Part shown: positions 21,601 through 34,474 of the stretch, piece by piece | Layout: the number at the start of each line of letters is the position of its first letter | Position numbering within the stretch: position 1 is the first letter of the stretch | NCBI GenBank assembly: GCA_003254885.1 | Contig: QANT01004704.1 | Coordinates: 62,001 to 126,000 of the forward strand | Length of the DNA: 64,000 nt | Direction: 5' to 3' | Source of the DNA: Purshia tridentata | Lineage: Eukaryota; Streptophyta; Magnoliopsida; Rosales; Rosaceae | Program-made: the position numbers and the translations under genes | Notes under the pieces: generated by a model | What the model was told of the DNA's origin: nothing | The model's input: the letters and a program-made list of their open reading frames with translations, nothing else | Database searches by the model: none

Positions 21601-24600
21601 TCACTTTAGCCATAATCCATTATGATGGACATGATACCTTTTATTTTTCTTACAGGGGATATTGCTGAAAGGTGGCCATGTGCTAGATGCTCTAGCTTCT
21701 TGTCACACTATTGCATTTGATAAAACTGGGACCTTGACAACTGGGGGGCTAGCATTCAAAGCAATTGAACCAATTTACGGACATCACATTAGTGACAATA
21801 AATCAGATTTTTCTTCCTGTTGTGCCCCCAGTTGTGAAAAGGAGGCCCTTGCTGTTGCTGCTGCAATGGAGAAGGGTACCACTCACCCAATTGGAAGGTA
21901 GTGTTCTTGAACAAAGGTTTTCTGTGAATTCATCTATTGAATCTTTAACTTACACTCCCTAGAAATTGTAATTTGCTAAACATTCTTTCTGATTCAATAT
22001 TTACTTAACCACTTTGTTTCTTGCTCGAAAAGGGTAATGAACAAATCTACTCCCTGTGGACTACATTTTCTTGTTATCTTAATGATTTCTAATCTACTAG
22101 TGGGGTTTGTTTGAATCATATTTACTAATTAACATATGAAACATTTTGAACATGATGCTATCAATATTTATCAGTCATTCTTTTTTTGTTTCAGAGCTGT
22201 GGTAGACCACAGTGAAGGGAAAGACCTTCCTTCTGTTTCTGTTGAGAGTTTCGAGTATTTTCCAGGCAGAGGTCTAATCGCTACTCTCAATGGGGTCGAG
22301 GTAATTTGTTCTGAATTAGCATAGATATTTTCTTTTATATATTTCAGCTTAATGATGAAATGCTTCACTCATTTCCTGCTCAAATATGACCTTTCTGTAT
22401 ACATCCATTTCTTCTCTCTGTGTTCTCATACACAAGCTACAATGAGCATGGTTATGCTTTCCTAATTTCATATCAAAACTAATGCATGCTTAGATTATCT
22501 AAATTCTTTTGGAAGTTCAGCCAAAGTAGTGACTAGATCATGCAAGCATCAATTGTGTTTTACCCCCTTCCTTCTCTTATGTGTTTTTTGAGTAGTAACA
22601 GGTAATTTGATTTACATTGATTTCTATCTTGTTAATAGTTAGGAACTGGAGGGGGTAAACTGTTAAAAGCATCACTTGGTTCAGTAGATTTCATCACCTC
22701 ACATTGTAGATCAGAAGATGCATCAAAAAAGATCAAGGAAGCTGTGAATGCATCTTCTTATGGAACTGAATTTGTTCGTGCTGCTCTTTCAGTGAATGAA
22801 AAGGTGCGGTTTCATTCTAAGTTTTTTTCTTCTTTTTCAAAATGGCCCCTTTCTTTTTTGGTTTGGAGGGGGTGCAACAATTTAAATTATGAGGGTGTAG
22901 CTAAATATTTCTTGCCCAATGTTAGGCATTCTTTTGGTTGAATATCAAAAGGCGCACACACCATTGGCTTTGGGTGCTATAAGAAAGTGTAAAATGTGGG
23001 TTGTATGGAATCTTTTGGAATCACACATTAAGGCACCGCTTAAACCCTAGATTTCAACAGCTTGAAAATTTCTCCTGTGTAAAAATTTATAAACTTTCAC
23101 ACCTGTGTATGAGTGAATGAGAGAGAGGGAGAGTTTTTAAATTGTAGAGAATTATAATCATGTGGTATATATGATTGATCATGAAAATTTACAAGTAATG
23201 AATGAGGCTTGGTAACAATGGGGAATGCTATAGTCCAGATCTGCTAAATATACGTGACACTGATCTTCAAAGTTAGTGAAGGCTTACTTGTGACATTGAT
23301 CTTCAAAATTAGCCAATCTATTTAGGTGCATATAGTGACAGGCTAAATAGGATAGATGCTTTATCAAATTTTTGTTTGTTTATTTATCAGAGCACCCATA
23401 TTCTTATGTAGTGTTCTTCCCCTTTTTTTAAGCCTTTCTAGGAAAGCAAGTTGCTGAGCTCTAAATTACCATGAGTCTTTGCAGGTAACCCTGATTCACC
23501 TTGAGGATAAACCTCGACCTGGGGTCTTGGATGTCATTACAGAGTTACAAGAACAAGCAAAGCTCCGTGTAATGATGTTGACTGGTGACCATGAGTTAAG
23601 TGCATGGAGAGTTGCAAATGCTGTGGGCATCAATGAAGTTTATTGCAGCCTGAAGCCTGAGGATAAGCTCAGTCATGTTAAGGATGCCTCAAGGGATATG
23701 GGTGGGTTTTAAAAATCATCAATCCAGATTACTTTCCAGTTTTAGTGACTTATTAGTGTTACTTATATCTCTAGATTGATTGGTATGTAGGTTTCATGTT
23801 TAATCTTTGCCCTAGGTATAGCAAACGTGTTTTGTGAGATCTTAGTAGCAGAAGCATAGCTGATGACTAGTTGATATTAAGTAGTGTATTCTTCCTCTTT
23901 TATGTCTTCCATCATTTTGTCTTGGAAGAATGCAAAAGCTGAGGTATTAATTTATCCGTTCCATATTAAATTCATTCATAGTACATATTTTTTTTAACTT
24001 TTTGTTTCATATGAATTTCTAATGCTTTGCTTGCAAAAAAAATCATAATAGATTGTCATTAACTGAACTGAAGATTTAATACTTTCATACGTACATTAAC
24101 AATTATCTAAGTTCATACATATGTATGTAGGCATAAACATATACTTGTCATGCATGCTTTTTTTAACTATTATTGCTCTGAGAATCAAGAAGGGAAATTA
24201 CAATTGCATGATGCTGAGAATGTCATTTCTTGTTTCTTCTGGAATGTTCATATTCTTTTCCATTATAATTTCAACAATGTACTTTGTGTTATATGCAATG
24301 CTGAATTAATGATTTGTATGATGTTGGGCCATTTCGGGAAGGCATGCATGTAGTTTTTAAGCTTTAAAATTTAAATCAATTCTTTGTTTTTAGGAAAAAG
24401 AAAAAGTGAAGGTAAAATAGGTCCTTCTCTTCACATATTTTTTTGAAGTTACTTTGTAGCTAAGCAGATGATTTTACTACAGGGGGAGGTCTGATAATGG
24501 TTGGAGAAGGTATTAATGATGCTCCAGCACTTGCAGCGGCCACTGTAGGGATTGTCCTTGCCCAACGGGCTAGTGCGACTGCCACAGCTGTTGCAGATGT

Positions 24601-25262
24601 GTTGTTGCTGCGCGACAATATATCTGGTGTACCTTTCTGTATTGCCAAGTCTCGGCAAACAACTTCCCTGGTAGTTCCTAACCTTTATCCCATCATTTAA
24701 GTTTGTTATTTCTGTTCCTGAAATTATTTTCTTTATTTACATGCAGGTCAAGCAGAATGTAGCCCTTGCTTTATCTTGTATAGTTTTGGCCTCTCTTCCA
24801 TCTGTTTTAGGATTTCTTCCTCTCTGGCTAACGGTATGAATTGATTTAATAATAGTTCATTTGTTTTTTTTTCCTATATGTTGAGAATGACACTGGAGCA
24901 TTACACAATGGGAAATGGTGCTGTATTTTAAGATGCTTGTTTTATAAATTACTTGCTAAAGTAATTCTATTAGCAAGTGATTGAAACTTGTAGCCTTGCA
25001 GCTCCTTCCTATCTGCTACATTAATTCTAACTGTAGCTTCTGGTTTCATGATTGTTCTTTGGTTGACATGTAGGTTCTATTACATGAAGGTGGTACCCTT
25101 CTTGTTTGCCTAAATTCCATCCGTGCTCTTAACAACCCAACATGGTGCTGGAGGCAGGATTTATGGAATTTTCTTAAGGAACTGAAATCTAGACTCTCTA
25201 CACTCGTATCGTCGACGAAACTTAATACCAGCTCAAACACTATCCAAGCTGCACCTCAGTAA
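18633..25262 (+). CDS. HMA1: Chloroplast P1B-type heavy-metal ATPase HMA1
   Basis: Thirteen exons: 18633-19106, 19185-19335, 19420-19604, 19945-20091, 20298-20493, 20950-21062, 21656-21897, 22195-22300, 22639-22803, 23485-23701, 24483-24670, 24747-24833, 25074-25262. They give 819 aa, close to the length recalled for Arabidopsis HMA1. The N-terminus is Ser/Thr/Pro/Arg-rich (plastid transit peptide), followed by a His-rich stretch (HHHEHHHHHH, about residue 75) typical of HMA1. P-type landmarks are the actuator TGE (LTGEVKPLEA), the SPC motif in the membrane (ASPCALAVAPL, about 402), the phosphorylated Asp in DKTGTLTTGG (about 444), the HP motif (TTHPIGR), TGDHE and GEGINDAPAL (about 675). SPC instead of CPC is normal for HMA1. 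The family pumps Cu, Zn and other divalent ions across the chloroplast envelope and feeds stromal Cu/Zn superoxide dismutase under high light. No disabling change was seen. Intron 2 is short, in frame and without stops. Confidence 0.95.
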
Positions 25263-27026
25263 CTTTAGCTCTCTCATTCTTCCCCCCCTTTATAATTTTT
25301 TTCAGCATGTTTGATATATAGCAAAAGGCAAGGGCGTGAACGCCCCAAATCTTCTGTACGTAAATATTGTTTGTCAAGTGACCGACATTTTACATGTAAA
25401 AAAAGTCTTGATTTCCAGTCGAATTGTCCAATTTGTCTGTGAAATTTCAACACATGCCCTAGGAAGCTATTAATTAGGCTTTAAGAAAAAAGGAGACTTG
25501 CAGAGAAATTCGTTGACCAAATCTGAAGACACAGCTAAAGTGGTTGCGTAAAAGACTTTGTGGCGGCTGGGAGTCATCTTCCCATGTATTCCTCTCCAAG
25601 CAGCCTAGTTTCACCTAATCGATACTTAAAATGCGTATGAAACTGTGACTCATATGCTTTATGTCTTATTGCTGAAAGGTTCAACAACATAAAGGATAAA
25701 CGGAATTTGCATGCTAATCTATAACTGCAACTGCTTCTATATTACCTACAAGTCTACAACCACATTTGATTCCCCCAACCGTCTTATGTTTCAACTTTTT
25801 AACAAAACTCTCACCTTTCAAACCACACATTTTTGTACCCTTTAGACCACAAAATCTTCCTTTTATTTTTCACAATAAATTTTGAATTGAGAGACCAACT
25901 ATAGTAAAGACATTGACCCTATACATCCATATTTAATGGCCTAAAATCTACGCCTGAAAAATGTAAAATCTGTCGAATCCAAATATCATAAAGACTAAAG
26001 TATCCGCATCACATGGCGCGTTTAAATGTTAAAATTTCCTCAGTATCACTATTTGAGATTTTATTTTTGAATTCTCAACTTTTTTGCTCACACATCTGAA
26101 CAGATTGTTAGCTGGCAAAGAATCATAGATATTTTTCTTACTGAGCAAGTAACGCAAGTACTTAGCCGTATAGTGACTATAGCCCTTCCGAAAAGGAAAG
26201 CCAGCCTTGTTTTGGCTCCTTTTTTCTTGTTTTACTAAGATTGAGTGGTCACACTTCCCTTCCCTGTTCTATAGGGGTAGGTAGGCACTAGGCATTAAGT
26301 CATTAGCTGTCGCATAATAAAGCCCTCTCTATTTTCGAGATCACATTGAAAATTTGAAATGGCCTACCAGTTTTTGCCCAAAATTACCAAAACAGAGTTA
26401 CTTTGTAACGAAAACTGTTGATGCCTGGTAGGTATTGGCTGGCTATTGCTTTTCAGTTTGGGTTTTGACACAGGTCGGTACGGAAACGTATCCTACTTGA
26501 CATATCATCAATGGTGGTCGACGTTTTCAGTTGTCCAACCTTACTCTCTTTAATGTATTCCTTTATTCTAAACCCCTTTTTTCTTTTGCCAATTACCATC
26601 TAAGTCTTTGCAGAAATAAATAACATAATGAAAAAAACAAAAATAAATAAAAACTCAATTGAGAAATAAGATTGAAATTCGGAGGATTCATTTCTTTTCT
26701 TTTTTTCTTTTTTTAACTGCTACTTGTTTTTCAAAGAACAAGGCCCAGAGATGTAGGTCGGATTGGATTCCACTCCCAGACCCTTTCATCTTCAACACCC
26801 TCTTCTCCCTCCCTCCCTCTCTGTACATTAACCAAAATTATTTTATTTCCCCTAAATTAAAACCCAAATAAAAGCAAAAAACAAGAAGCCCAGTTTTTTT
26901 GCTGCTCCTCCTTCCATCAGTTTTTAGTTTCACTAACTAGTCACTGTTCAAAAGCTCAAACTTTGCTTTGAGCTTTCATTCATCCATTTCTTCATTGATC
27001 TCTCTCACCTACTTCTACTCACTCAC
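25263..27026. other. Intergenic between convergent HMA1 and MYB genes
   Basis: HMA1 3' UTR, then AT-rich DNA with pyrimidine-rich tracts; the last few hundred bases are probably the MYB 3' UTR. No gene or mobile element was recognised. Confidence 0.5.
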
Positions 27027-27971
27027 TCATTCAATCCTGCTAATCCCAATTCGCTTCACTCCAACATTCCTAAACCCATCATTATTCGCAGCTGCTTGCT
27101 GAAAACAAACCCCACTCTGCTCCAACCCCGCCATGTAGTTCCTCACCTCCTTCCTTATCATCCCCTGCATCACCGCCAACAGCTCAGCCGGGAAAATCTG
27201 CTCCGGAGCCGGAGATGGTGCCGGAGCCTGAATCGGAACGGGAGCCGGAGCCATCTCTACCGCCACTCTGTTATTCGAGACCTCGCAAGAGTCGACACCC
27301 GGTAGCGACAGAGACAGCGAGGTCGGAGGGTCGTTGTTGTCGTTGCTGTTGCTGTTGGTGTTGGATGACGACGTCGTTTCTACCGGCGGTAGAACCCCAC
27401 CGGAACGCGCCACGGGTCGGTACACGTGGCAAGAGGACATAACCCCCGGCACGCTGGAGTCGCTGACATCGGATCCGGAAGGGCTACCCGGACTCATATA
27501 AAGGCCGGTAGAAACCGGAATAGCCGAGCCGGCACTGACCGATCTTTTCAAAGGTGGCTGGTCGTAGAAATGAGCATCGTAGGCTCCTCCGCCTACGACG
27601 GCGGGGTTAAAAGCGTCGTCGCTGATGGACGAGCACTTGCGCTTGAGCGTGGAGTTCCAGTGGTTCTTAATGGCGTTGTCGGTGCGGCCGTTGAGGAGCC
27701 TGGCGATGGTGGCCCACTTGTTGCCGAAGCGAGCGTGGGCCCGGATGATGGTGTCGTCCTCTTCAGGCGAGAAGGCCCGGTGCTCCACCTGAGGCGAGAG
27801 CTGGTTGCACCACCTCAGCCGGCAGGACTTGCCCGACCTGCCCGGGATGGACTTGCTGATCAGCGACCAGTTCCTCGGCCCGTGTTTCTGCACCAGCTGC
27901 TGCAAAGCCTCGTCTTCTTCGGGGCTCCATGGGCCCTTGATCCGATCCATCTCCTTCCTGCTAACCGCCAT
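27027..27971 (-). CDS. R2R3-MYB transcription factor, subgroup 22 (MYB44/70/73/77 type)
   Basis: Intronless 314-residue protein, as is typical of subgroup 22. R2 (about 11-60, [17 protein letters not shown]...) and R3 (about 62-113) contain the regular Trp spacing, with Phe replacing the first Trp of R3 as in most R2R3 proteins. The subgroup motif [19 protein letters not shown] follows the repeats, and an EAR-like repression motif TSLSLSLPG lies near residue 220. The tail is Ser/Asn- then Pro/Ala-rich and ends in a helix-like segment. Relatives act in the nucleus in ABA, auxin (with ARF7 for MYB77), jasmonate and abiotic-stress responses. The first Met is taken because the MYB repeat begins within 11 residues. 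The coding region is GC-rich compared with its flanks. The exact orthologue (MYB44 versus MYB73) is not resolved. Confidence 0.95.
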   Translation of the reverse strand: MAVSRKEMDRIKGPWSPEEDEALQQLVQKHGPRNWSLISKSIPGRSGKSCRLRWCNQLSPQVEHRAFSPEEDDTIIRAHARFGNKWATIARLLNGRTDNAIKNHWNSTLKRKCSSISDDAFNPAVVGGGAYDAHFYDQPPLKRSVSAGSAIPVSTGLYMSPGSPSGSDVSDSSVPGVMSSCHVYRPVARSGGVLPPVETTSSSNTNSNSNDNNDPPTSLSLSLPGVDSCEVSNNRVAVEMAPAPVPIQAPAPSPAPEQIFPAELLAVMQGMIRKEVRNYMAGLEQSGVCFQQAAANNDGFRNVGVKRIGISRIE

Positions 27972-28073
27972 TTAACTAAGACTCAAATCTCTCCAATTTC
28001 AGTTTTGAAGGTTTTCTTTTCGGGTTTTGATGAGATAGATATGATGAGAAAGGAGAGTGGGGGAGAGACCGGG

Positions 28074-28083
28074 TTATATATAA
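28074..28083 (-). promoter_or_regulatory. Probable TATA box of the MYB gene
   Basis: TTATATATAA, about 105 bp upstream of the MYB start codon, between purine-rich leader sequence and a GC-richer promoter. The position fits a TATA box with a leader of about 70 bases. Confidence 0.6.
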
Positions 28084-31000
28084 GGGGGGGTGACCGGTTT
28101 AGCAGGTAGAGGATTGTTGTGCGACTCGGTAACTCGGTAGCGAATTGTAATAGGGATTGGGCACCGCTTGTTCCAGTGAGTCGGTTAATAGGTTGGGGGA
28201 TTTGGGAAACAGCTGGCAAGCAGACACGCGTCGCATCCAAACTGCACTGATTTACAAAACACCAACACATCACTCAGTGTTCCTTTCCTTTTTCTTTTTC
28301 CTTCTTTTCTTTAATGGCGTTGCAGGAGCGTCTGGTTCAATCACAGTTAATTTTTGTTTTTATTTTTATTTTTTAATTTATTTAATTTAAACAATTAAAC
28401 CTAAAAAAATAATAATAATAATAATAATCGGAGCATCAAGATTCAAGTTAGCTCTACGACTCTTAACAATGGATTGGGATTGGGAGCGTTCCAGTTTGTC
28501 ACGCATGCTTTTATTACTGTACGTTCTGGAAGTTTGGGAGACATAACTAAATAACCATAATTATCTCGTCAAATTTGGAAATCTGTCTATTATTAACAGG
28601 GGGTCCTTATCAGATAAGAACAAATCGGACCATCAAATAAACTAAACGGTTCAATTTCAAAGAGGGGAAATGTTATCTGTTTTTTCACCAATTTTTTTAT
28701 TTATTATTTTTATTTAATATCATAAATTAAAATTTGTATAATTATGATTAAATAAACAAAAGATTTCGGTAAAAATTTATTTACTGATAATTTATATAAT
28801 TAAATAATTTTTAATTTAATTGATATTTTATAGAAATAATATTGAAATAATTAACTAAAATGTAAATAGTTTGAATTATAAAAATACATTATAAAATTAA
28901 ATTAACCCAAAAAAAAGGTGGATGAAAAAGAAGTTGATACACTATTGAATAATAATACTATATCACAAATTAGTTGATTGTGTTTACACTATTCAATGAA
29001 TGAATGATGTGAATTTTTTAACAATAATTTATGAGAAAATAAATAAAAATATATTTATGGAGGGATAACGATGATAACGGTTGGGGTTGAGTCATGCTCA
29101 TTGGGGGTGTGAGTTTGACTGGGGAGGCCAGGCTGTAGAGCATTTTGGTGTGAGATTTGATATTTCCTTTTGGTTTTTAAACAATAAAATAAAATAAAAA
29201 AGGAAATGCAAATACTGGGGTGAGCTGGCAGAAAACGACAAGGAAAGGCCGAATCGGAGGGCCAATGATTAGGGGCCATCCAGGCTGTAAACCCTGCCAC
29301 CACCACCACCACCATAACGGCCTATTTGATATCCCCACCCACCGACATCTCTGTACTCTTTTCTTCTCCCAAAAACACTCTCCATTTAACTTCTCTCTTT
29401 CGTACGGAACAACACTAATGAACAAACTCCAACACCAGAGCCCTCTTCTCTTCAACTTCCTCATAGTCACTTTATTTCATTAATTACTTACTTAACTTAA
29501 TTAATCCTAATTAACTATTCTTAACTTTCCTTAAGCTGCAACCAAATGCATCAATCACACGAGGATAGATTCTCCTAGAATAATAATTAAGATCGCAGCA
29601 GCGCTGCAGCAGCAGCTGCAGAGAAGATTACTTTATTATATTATTTTAATCAATTGCTTATGGATTGTGGATTGATACAAAATTAAAATAATCAAGGGAA
29701 GATTAGCGAGTAATTAATGGAATCAGGCTCTTATTTTATGAATGAAAAATATATAATATTCTATGGTTGATGGAGAGATCCGTATCAGTTTCTGTTACTC
29801 GAATCGTACGTAGTACCTACTACTACTACATAATGTTCTGTTGATTTTGTATGGATGTGGGTGTGTCACTGTGAGTGCATGCATATAATATTTTCTTAAA
29901 ATTAAAATAGTTGTTGAATTATTTAAGATAAATTACAAAAATTTACTTTAATTATACACTATTTTACAACCTCAAGTTTAAAAAATTGTATTAAATTACC
30001 TCATTTACGAAATCTCGCCAACTAAGTGAGTCCCCGCCTCCTCCCCCCACCTCCTCTTGTCGATCACCCACCATCACCACCCCCTCCCCCACATGCCAAC
30101 GCACTGCTGCCCACCCACCACTGCCACCCCTCCCCCATTCATCCCTCCCAATCCCCACCAATTTCCGGCCCCGTCGCAGTCCTCTCACATTTTAAAAAGT
30201 GATATATAGTTGTAATATATTTTTATAATATATTTTTGTAATTATCCCAATCATTTACATTTGAGTGCCAAACAGCTTGCATTTCTTGCTTTCATTTCCA
30301 AGCATGAAATTCCTCCCAAGGTTGAGTTTCAATTGCCTCACTGCATTTTTCATTGGGTTTCCCTTGGTAAAAATGACCAAATTAACCTAGCCACACTACT
30401 AAAACAAATAGCCATATCTTAAAAGAGTTCATGATTTGTTTGGTATTTTACTCAAAAACTTAATTTAAAAATTGTTATTCTTTATTTCATCCATAAATTA
30501 TAAATGAAAGAAAAAATAATTTTAGAAAGAATAACATAGCCTTAAGTTTAACCAAAATTTACTATTGATGGGTTAAATTACCCTTGCATACATAATAGAA
30601 ATACTTATGTTAACTTGAACTCAATAGGTATACACCCTAATAACATAAAGTTTTATGCGTCAACATTCTAGTGAATATGCACATGCAAAGAGATCATTCG
30701 GCCTTAAAATGTTGAAAAAAATGTAGGACCCGCAACTACCAAGTCATCATTTAACATATAATTAAACAACCAGAAATATAGTAGTAGCCAATTGTAACTA
30801 AATTGAAAAATTGAAACTATAGGGTGCAAGTTGTGAAACACCCCAAACTTAAGGGTGTAAATTATAATTTGCTCTTTTTTCTATTACAAACTATTTTACA
30901 AAAGTTAATATAATCATCAGCATATTATATCATATTAATTAAGTGTCACTATTTTAGTTTGAAATTAGTCAAGAGTCTTAACTTGAGTGAAATTCAATTT

Positions 31001-32869
31001 GAAAGTAATTTTGTAGGCAAATTTAGTATCGGCCCTTCTGATTAGATTGCTCATGTTTTAGCTAAATTTGCCTTCTACTGTACTAAACTCACAGTATGAA
31101 CAGAAGATATATACGAACCTAGTTGGCTAGCTCTCTTCTTTTAAATTTATTTTGTAAATATATTTTTAAAATGACAACTTCTTTTAATTTGATGATCATA
31201 AATTTGCTCTAACCAAAATCATGTTGCAGGCACACACGATGACATAATGAAGTTGAGATTTGGTATAATAAAAGAGTGGAAAAAAAGATCGAGAGGTCAA
31301 GCTTGGTTGAGATGATGAACATATAGGATGTGAATTTCCCAAGTGACTATAATTCATAATTCGAGTCCAAAGGCTATACATGGGATACAATAAAAACATT
31401 TATTCAAGTTTGGAGAGGCTTCAAAGTCATAGGAAATAGATATAGTTTAATGAAATTAACACATTAATTACATTTGTATACATAATACATCCAATAGCTT
31501 CTACCACCATTTTAATTTGTTGACTAAACCTTGCCAGATGCCCTACTAATCGATAGCTCATGGATTAATGCTGGTGAATAAATTAATTATCGGCTTGTCT
31601 AGTAGATTTTGGTCATAATAAATATCGAATTCAATAACTTATTTGAGCATTAAATTCAATCTTAGTCACACACCTTTAATTTACAATTCACTGATAAGAT
31701 CAAAACTAAGCTTTTAATTAAGTTTCATTTTCTAAAGTGATTAAAAAAAAAATTCGTGCTTTTATCTTAAACCGTCAGGGCATGTGCTAGGGAGACTTTA
31801 TCACATGGTAGCACATCGGGTATGGGGAACACACGTGCGGCTTGCATCCTCTGAAGCAACAAGGAAATCTTATTAGGCAAATAAACATGCATTTCTAAGA
31901 TAACAGAAGGCCATTATGGTCATTTTGATTATTTATTATATCTGTTTAGTTTATGAAAAGAGAATGAAACCTGTACGGTCAATTTTTTTTTGGCACTAAG
32001 TCCAAATCCAGAGATGGAAAAACCTGATTAAATCTGAAATTATGAAAATAAAACCGGGCAACACTTGGTTTGGGTTTTCTGGGTTGTTTGTAGGTTCCTC
32101 AGGGAACCTTTTGCGCAACATTTAGTCCCATCCCATATGGTCCTAAGGAAAAGCCAACCAATATAACTTACTCACTGCATTGGCATTGTAAATCAAACAA
32201 ATATATCAAGGTTCGTTTAGGTCATTCTTCATTGGGACAAGTGAAAATTCATTAAAAAGGTTGATCTAATCCATTTGTATGTGCTCGGAATCGAACATCA
32301 TATTACTTGGGTACTAGTTGCAGATCGAGTGTTTTGCTTTACGCGAAAATATTTGTTGGATGTTAGATCATGACTTTGATAGGTCTAATATGGCCGCCCC
32401 GAGATTTTGGGGCATCAAGTCAACATTAAAAACGAAGCCCTCAACTTTTTTTTGTACATTACTTGAACTTAACTTGGAATTTGTATGCAATAATAAAGCA
32501 TTTCTTCAATTAGAGCTGGTCCTAATTTTTGGAAAGTTTGGGTCAAAATTTATAATTGGTCTCTAATCTCATTTATAAGAAAAAACAAATATATATACAA
32601 ATTTTGAATCCATTCATAAAAAACTTGTGAATTTTAAAAAAATTTAACTTGTATGACAACCTAATTTTAAATTTAAGCTTAGACACAATAAGCCCGACCA
32701 ACCAATTTAAACAAAAATAATAGTATGTCAATATGGGCCATACTGAAAAAAAAAAAGAAGCAAAACATATCTATGGTTGGCATAAGAGAAGAACATAGGA
32801 GAACAATGTGAGAACTTGAGGGGAGAGGTCGCCGTTCAGCATTAGAGGTAACTGTCTCAAATGGATTTA
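28084..32869. other. AT-rich intergenic DNA
   Basis: No gene seen. It contains an (AAT)n tract at 28408-28428, a (CCA)n stretch near 29300 and a C-rich block at 30010-30180. AT-rich flanks of that block near 29935 and 30870 are loosely inverted and may be a decayed element. Short reading frames here are not supported by codon pattern or motifs. Confidence 0.45.
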
Positions 32870-33589
32870 GGCTTCGTTTGGGATTGTAGTGGGAGAAGAC
32901 CCAAAAACTGTTGTGAGTGGCAATTCTAAGTCACTCACAACAGTTTTAGTGTTTGGTAAAAATTCAAAAACTGTAGTGAGTAGCTATTTGAAGCCACTCA
33001 CTACAGATATTCACTACAGTTTGAAACCTGTTTTTAAAACTGTAGTGAATGACAATTGTGGCCAAAATTATTTTTACCCAATCTATCCTCACTTTTTTAA
33101 TAAAATGACAACCATTATCCTATTTTTTAATTATGATATATATGTATAATGTATATGATAGTGGATATACTTTTAATATGGCTATTTTATATTGATATTA
33201 CTAATTATGATATTTTATTTGTACCATTAAAGTTAAAATATTCTTACAAAAATAATATGCATACTTATTTAATAATTTTGTTTTGTGGTCTATAATTTTA
33301 ATGCTAATATGTATAAATTTGTAGACAAAAATTATAAACTAATAAAATGCCTTTTTTTCAAATAAATAAGTCAAAAAAAAGTCAACATCATGTCCATTTT
33401 AGTATTTATGAACAGTCACAGCAGTTTTATATTACAATTTATCAAACACCTTCATATTACTTTTGTATTCACAACACTTTTGAAAAATTAGTTTACCAAA
33501 CACTCGACTGATATTACTTCACAGCTGTTTTACTTCACTGTTATATTACTTCACTGCAGTTTTTTCTCACTGCAATACCAAACTAAGCC
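32870..33589. mobile_element. Tourist-like (PIF/Harbinger) MITE, 720 bp
   Basis: Ends GGCTTCGTTTGG and CCAAACTAAGCC form imperfect terminal inverted repeats, and a TTA duplication flanks both sides (32867-32869 and 33590-33592). The interior has repeated ACTGTAGTGA/TCACTACAG words near each end and an AT-rich core without coding capacity. It is related in reverse orientation to the element at 54580. Confidence 0.85.
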
Positions 33590-33790
33590 TTAGCATCCAC
33601 ATAGAGAAGCTGACAACGACTAAATGATCAACTGGCTGGAGGTTACTCAACCCCCAACATTAAATGTATATCCACTACTAATTGTCTAGTAGATATTTAG
33701 ATTTATGTTTCAAAAACTATTGTATAATGAAAAACTAACTACCAATGAATTGAATGCAGATTCATCCAACATATTTGGATTAGATATTTA

Positions 33791-34474
33791 GGGCCCGTTT
33801 GGATTCTTGAATTTGGATTTCAAATTTATGCATTTGAAATCCATGTAATTGAAATCCTTAAATTTGAAATTCTATTGTTTGGATGCAAAATTTAAAGACA
33901 AGGATTTTACAAAGTATTTCAATTTTTAAATTTTTTTTTAATAATTTAAGAATTGAAATATATGATTAAAAATAAAAAAAGTTGTCGAAGGGTGGCCGAA
34001 AAAGTCGCCTAAAAGTGGTCGGTGGATGGTCGGAAAAGTCGCCGGAAAGTCGCCAGAGGTGGCTGGAAAAGTCATCGGAAAGTCGTCGGTGGTGGCCGAA
34101 AGTGGTCGGTGGATGGTCGGAAAAGTCGCCGGAAAAGTCATCGGAAAGTCGTCGGTGGTGGCCGAAAAATTCGTCGAAAAGTCGCCGGTGGTGGCCGGAA
34201 AAATCACCTGAAAGTCGCTGGAGGGTGGCCAGCGGTGGTCGCCGGCAATTGTGGCCAAAAATGAGGGAGAGAGAGAGAGATGGTGGGATGGTGAGATTTC
34301 AAATACCTAGTTGGAAAATGTATTTGAAATTCATGAATTTAGCCTTTTCAAATCAATCTTGGATTTGGGCCAAATCCAAATACACTTCTTTAAATTATAC
34401 CAAATAGGTGGATTTGGATTTGGAGAGCTCAAATCTAAATCCAAATCCAAATCACCCCCTATCCAAACGGACCC
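33791..34474. mobile_element. Tourist-like MITE, 684 bp, with an internal minisatellite
   Basis: Ends GGGCCCGTTTGGAT and ATCCAAACGGACCC with flanking TTA (33788-33790 and 34475-34477). Subterminal sequence is rich in AATTTGGATTTG-type words in both orientations. The middle carries a GC-rich repeat (next entry). Confidence 0.85.
33985..34255. repeat. GTCGCCGG/GTGGCCGGAA minisatellite
   Basis: Degenerate tandem array of GTCGGAAAAGTCGCC- and GTCGTCGGTGGTGGCCG-type words inside the MITE. Several frames are open across it because stop codons are absent from the repeat unit; this is not evidence of a gene. Confidence 0.8.

Noticed and set aside
27426-28109. 227-codon open frame on the plus strand opposite the MYB gene
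   Set aside because: It is antisense to clear MYB coding sequence and open because of the GC-rich codon pattern of that gene; no motif supports it.
33938-34407. Several open frames over the MITE centre
   Set aside because: They are low-complexity translations of the minisatellite without a domain or start context.
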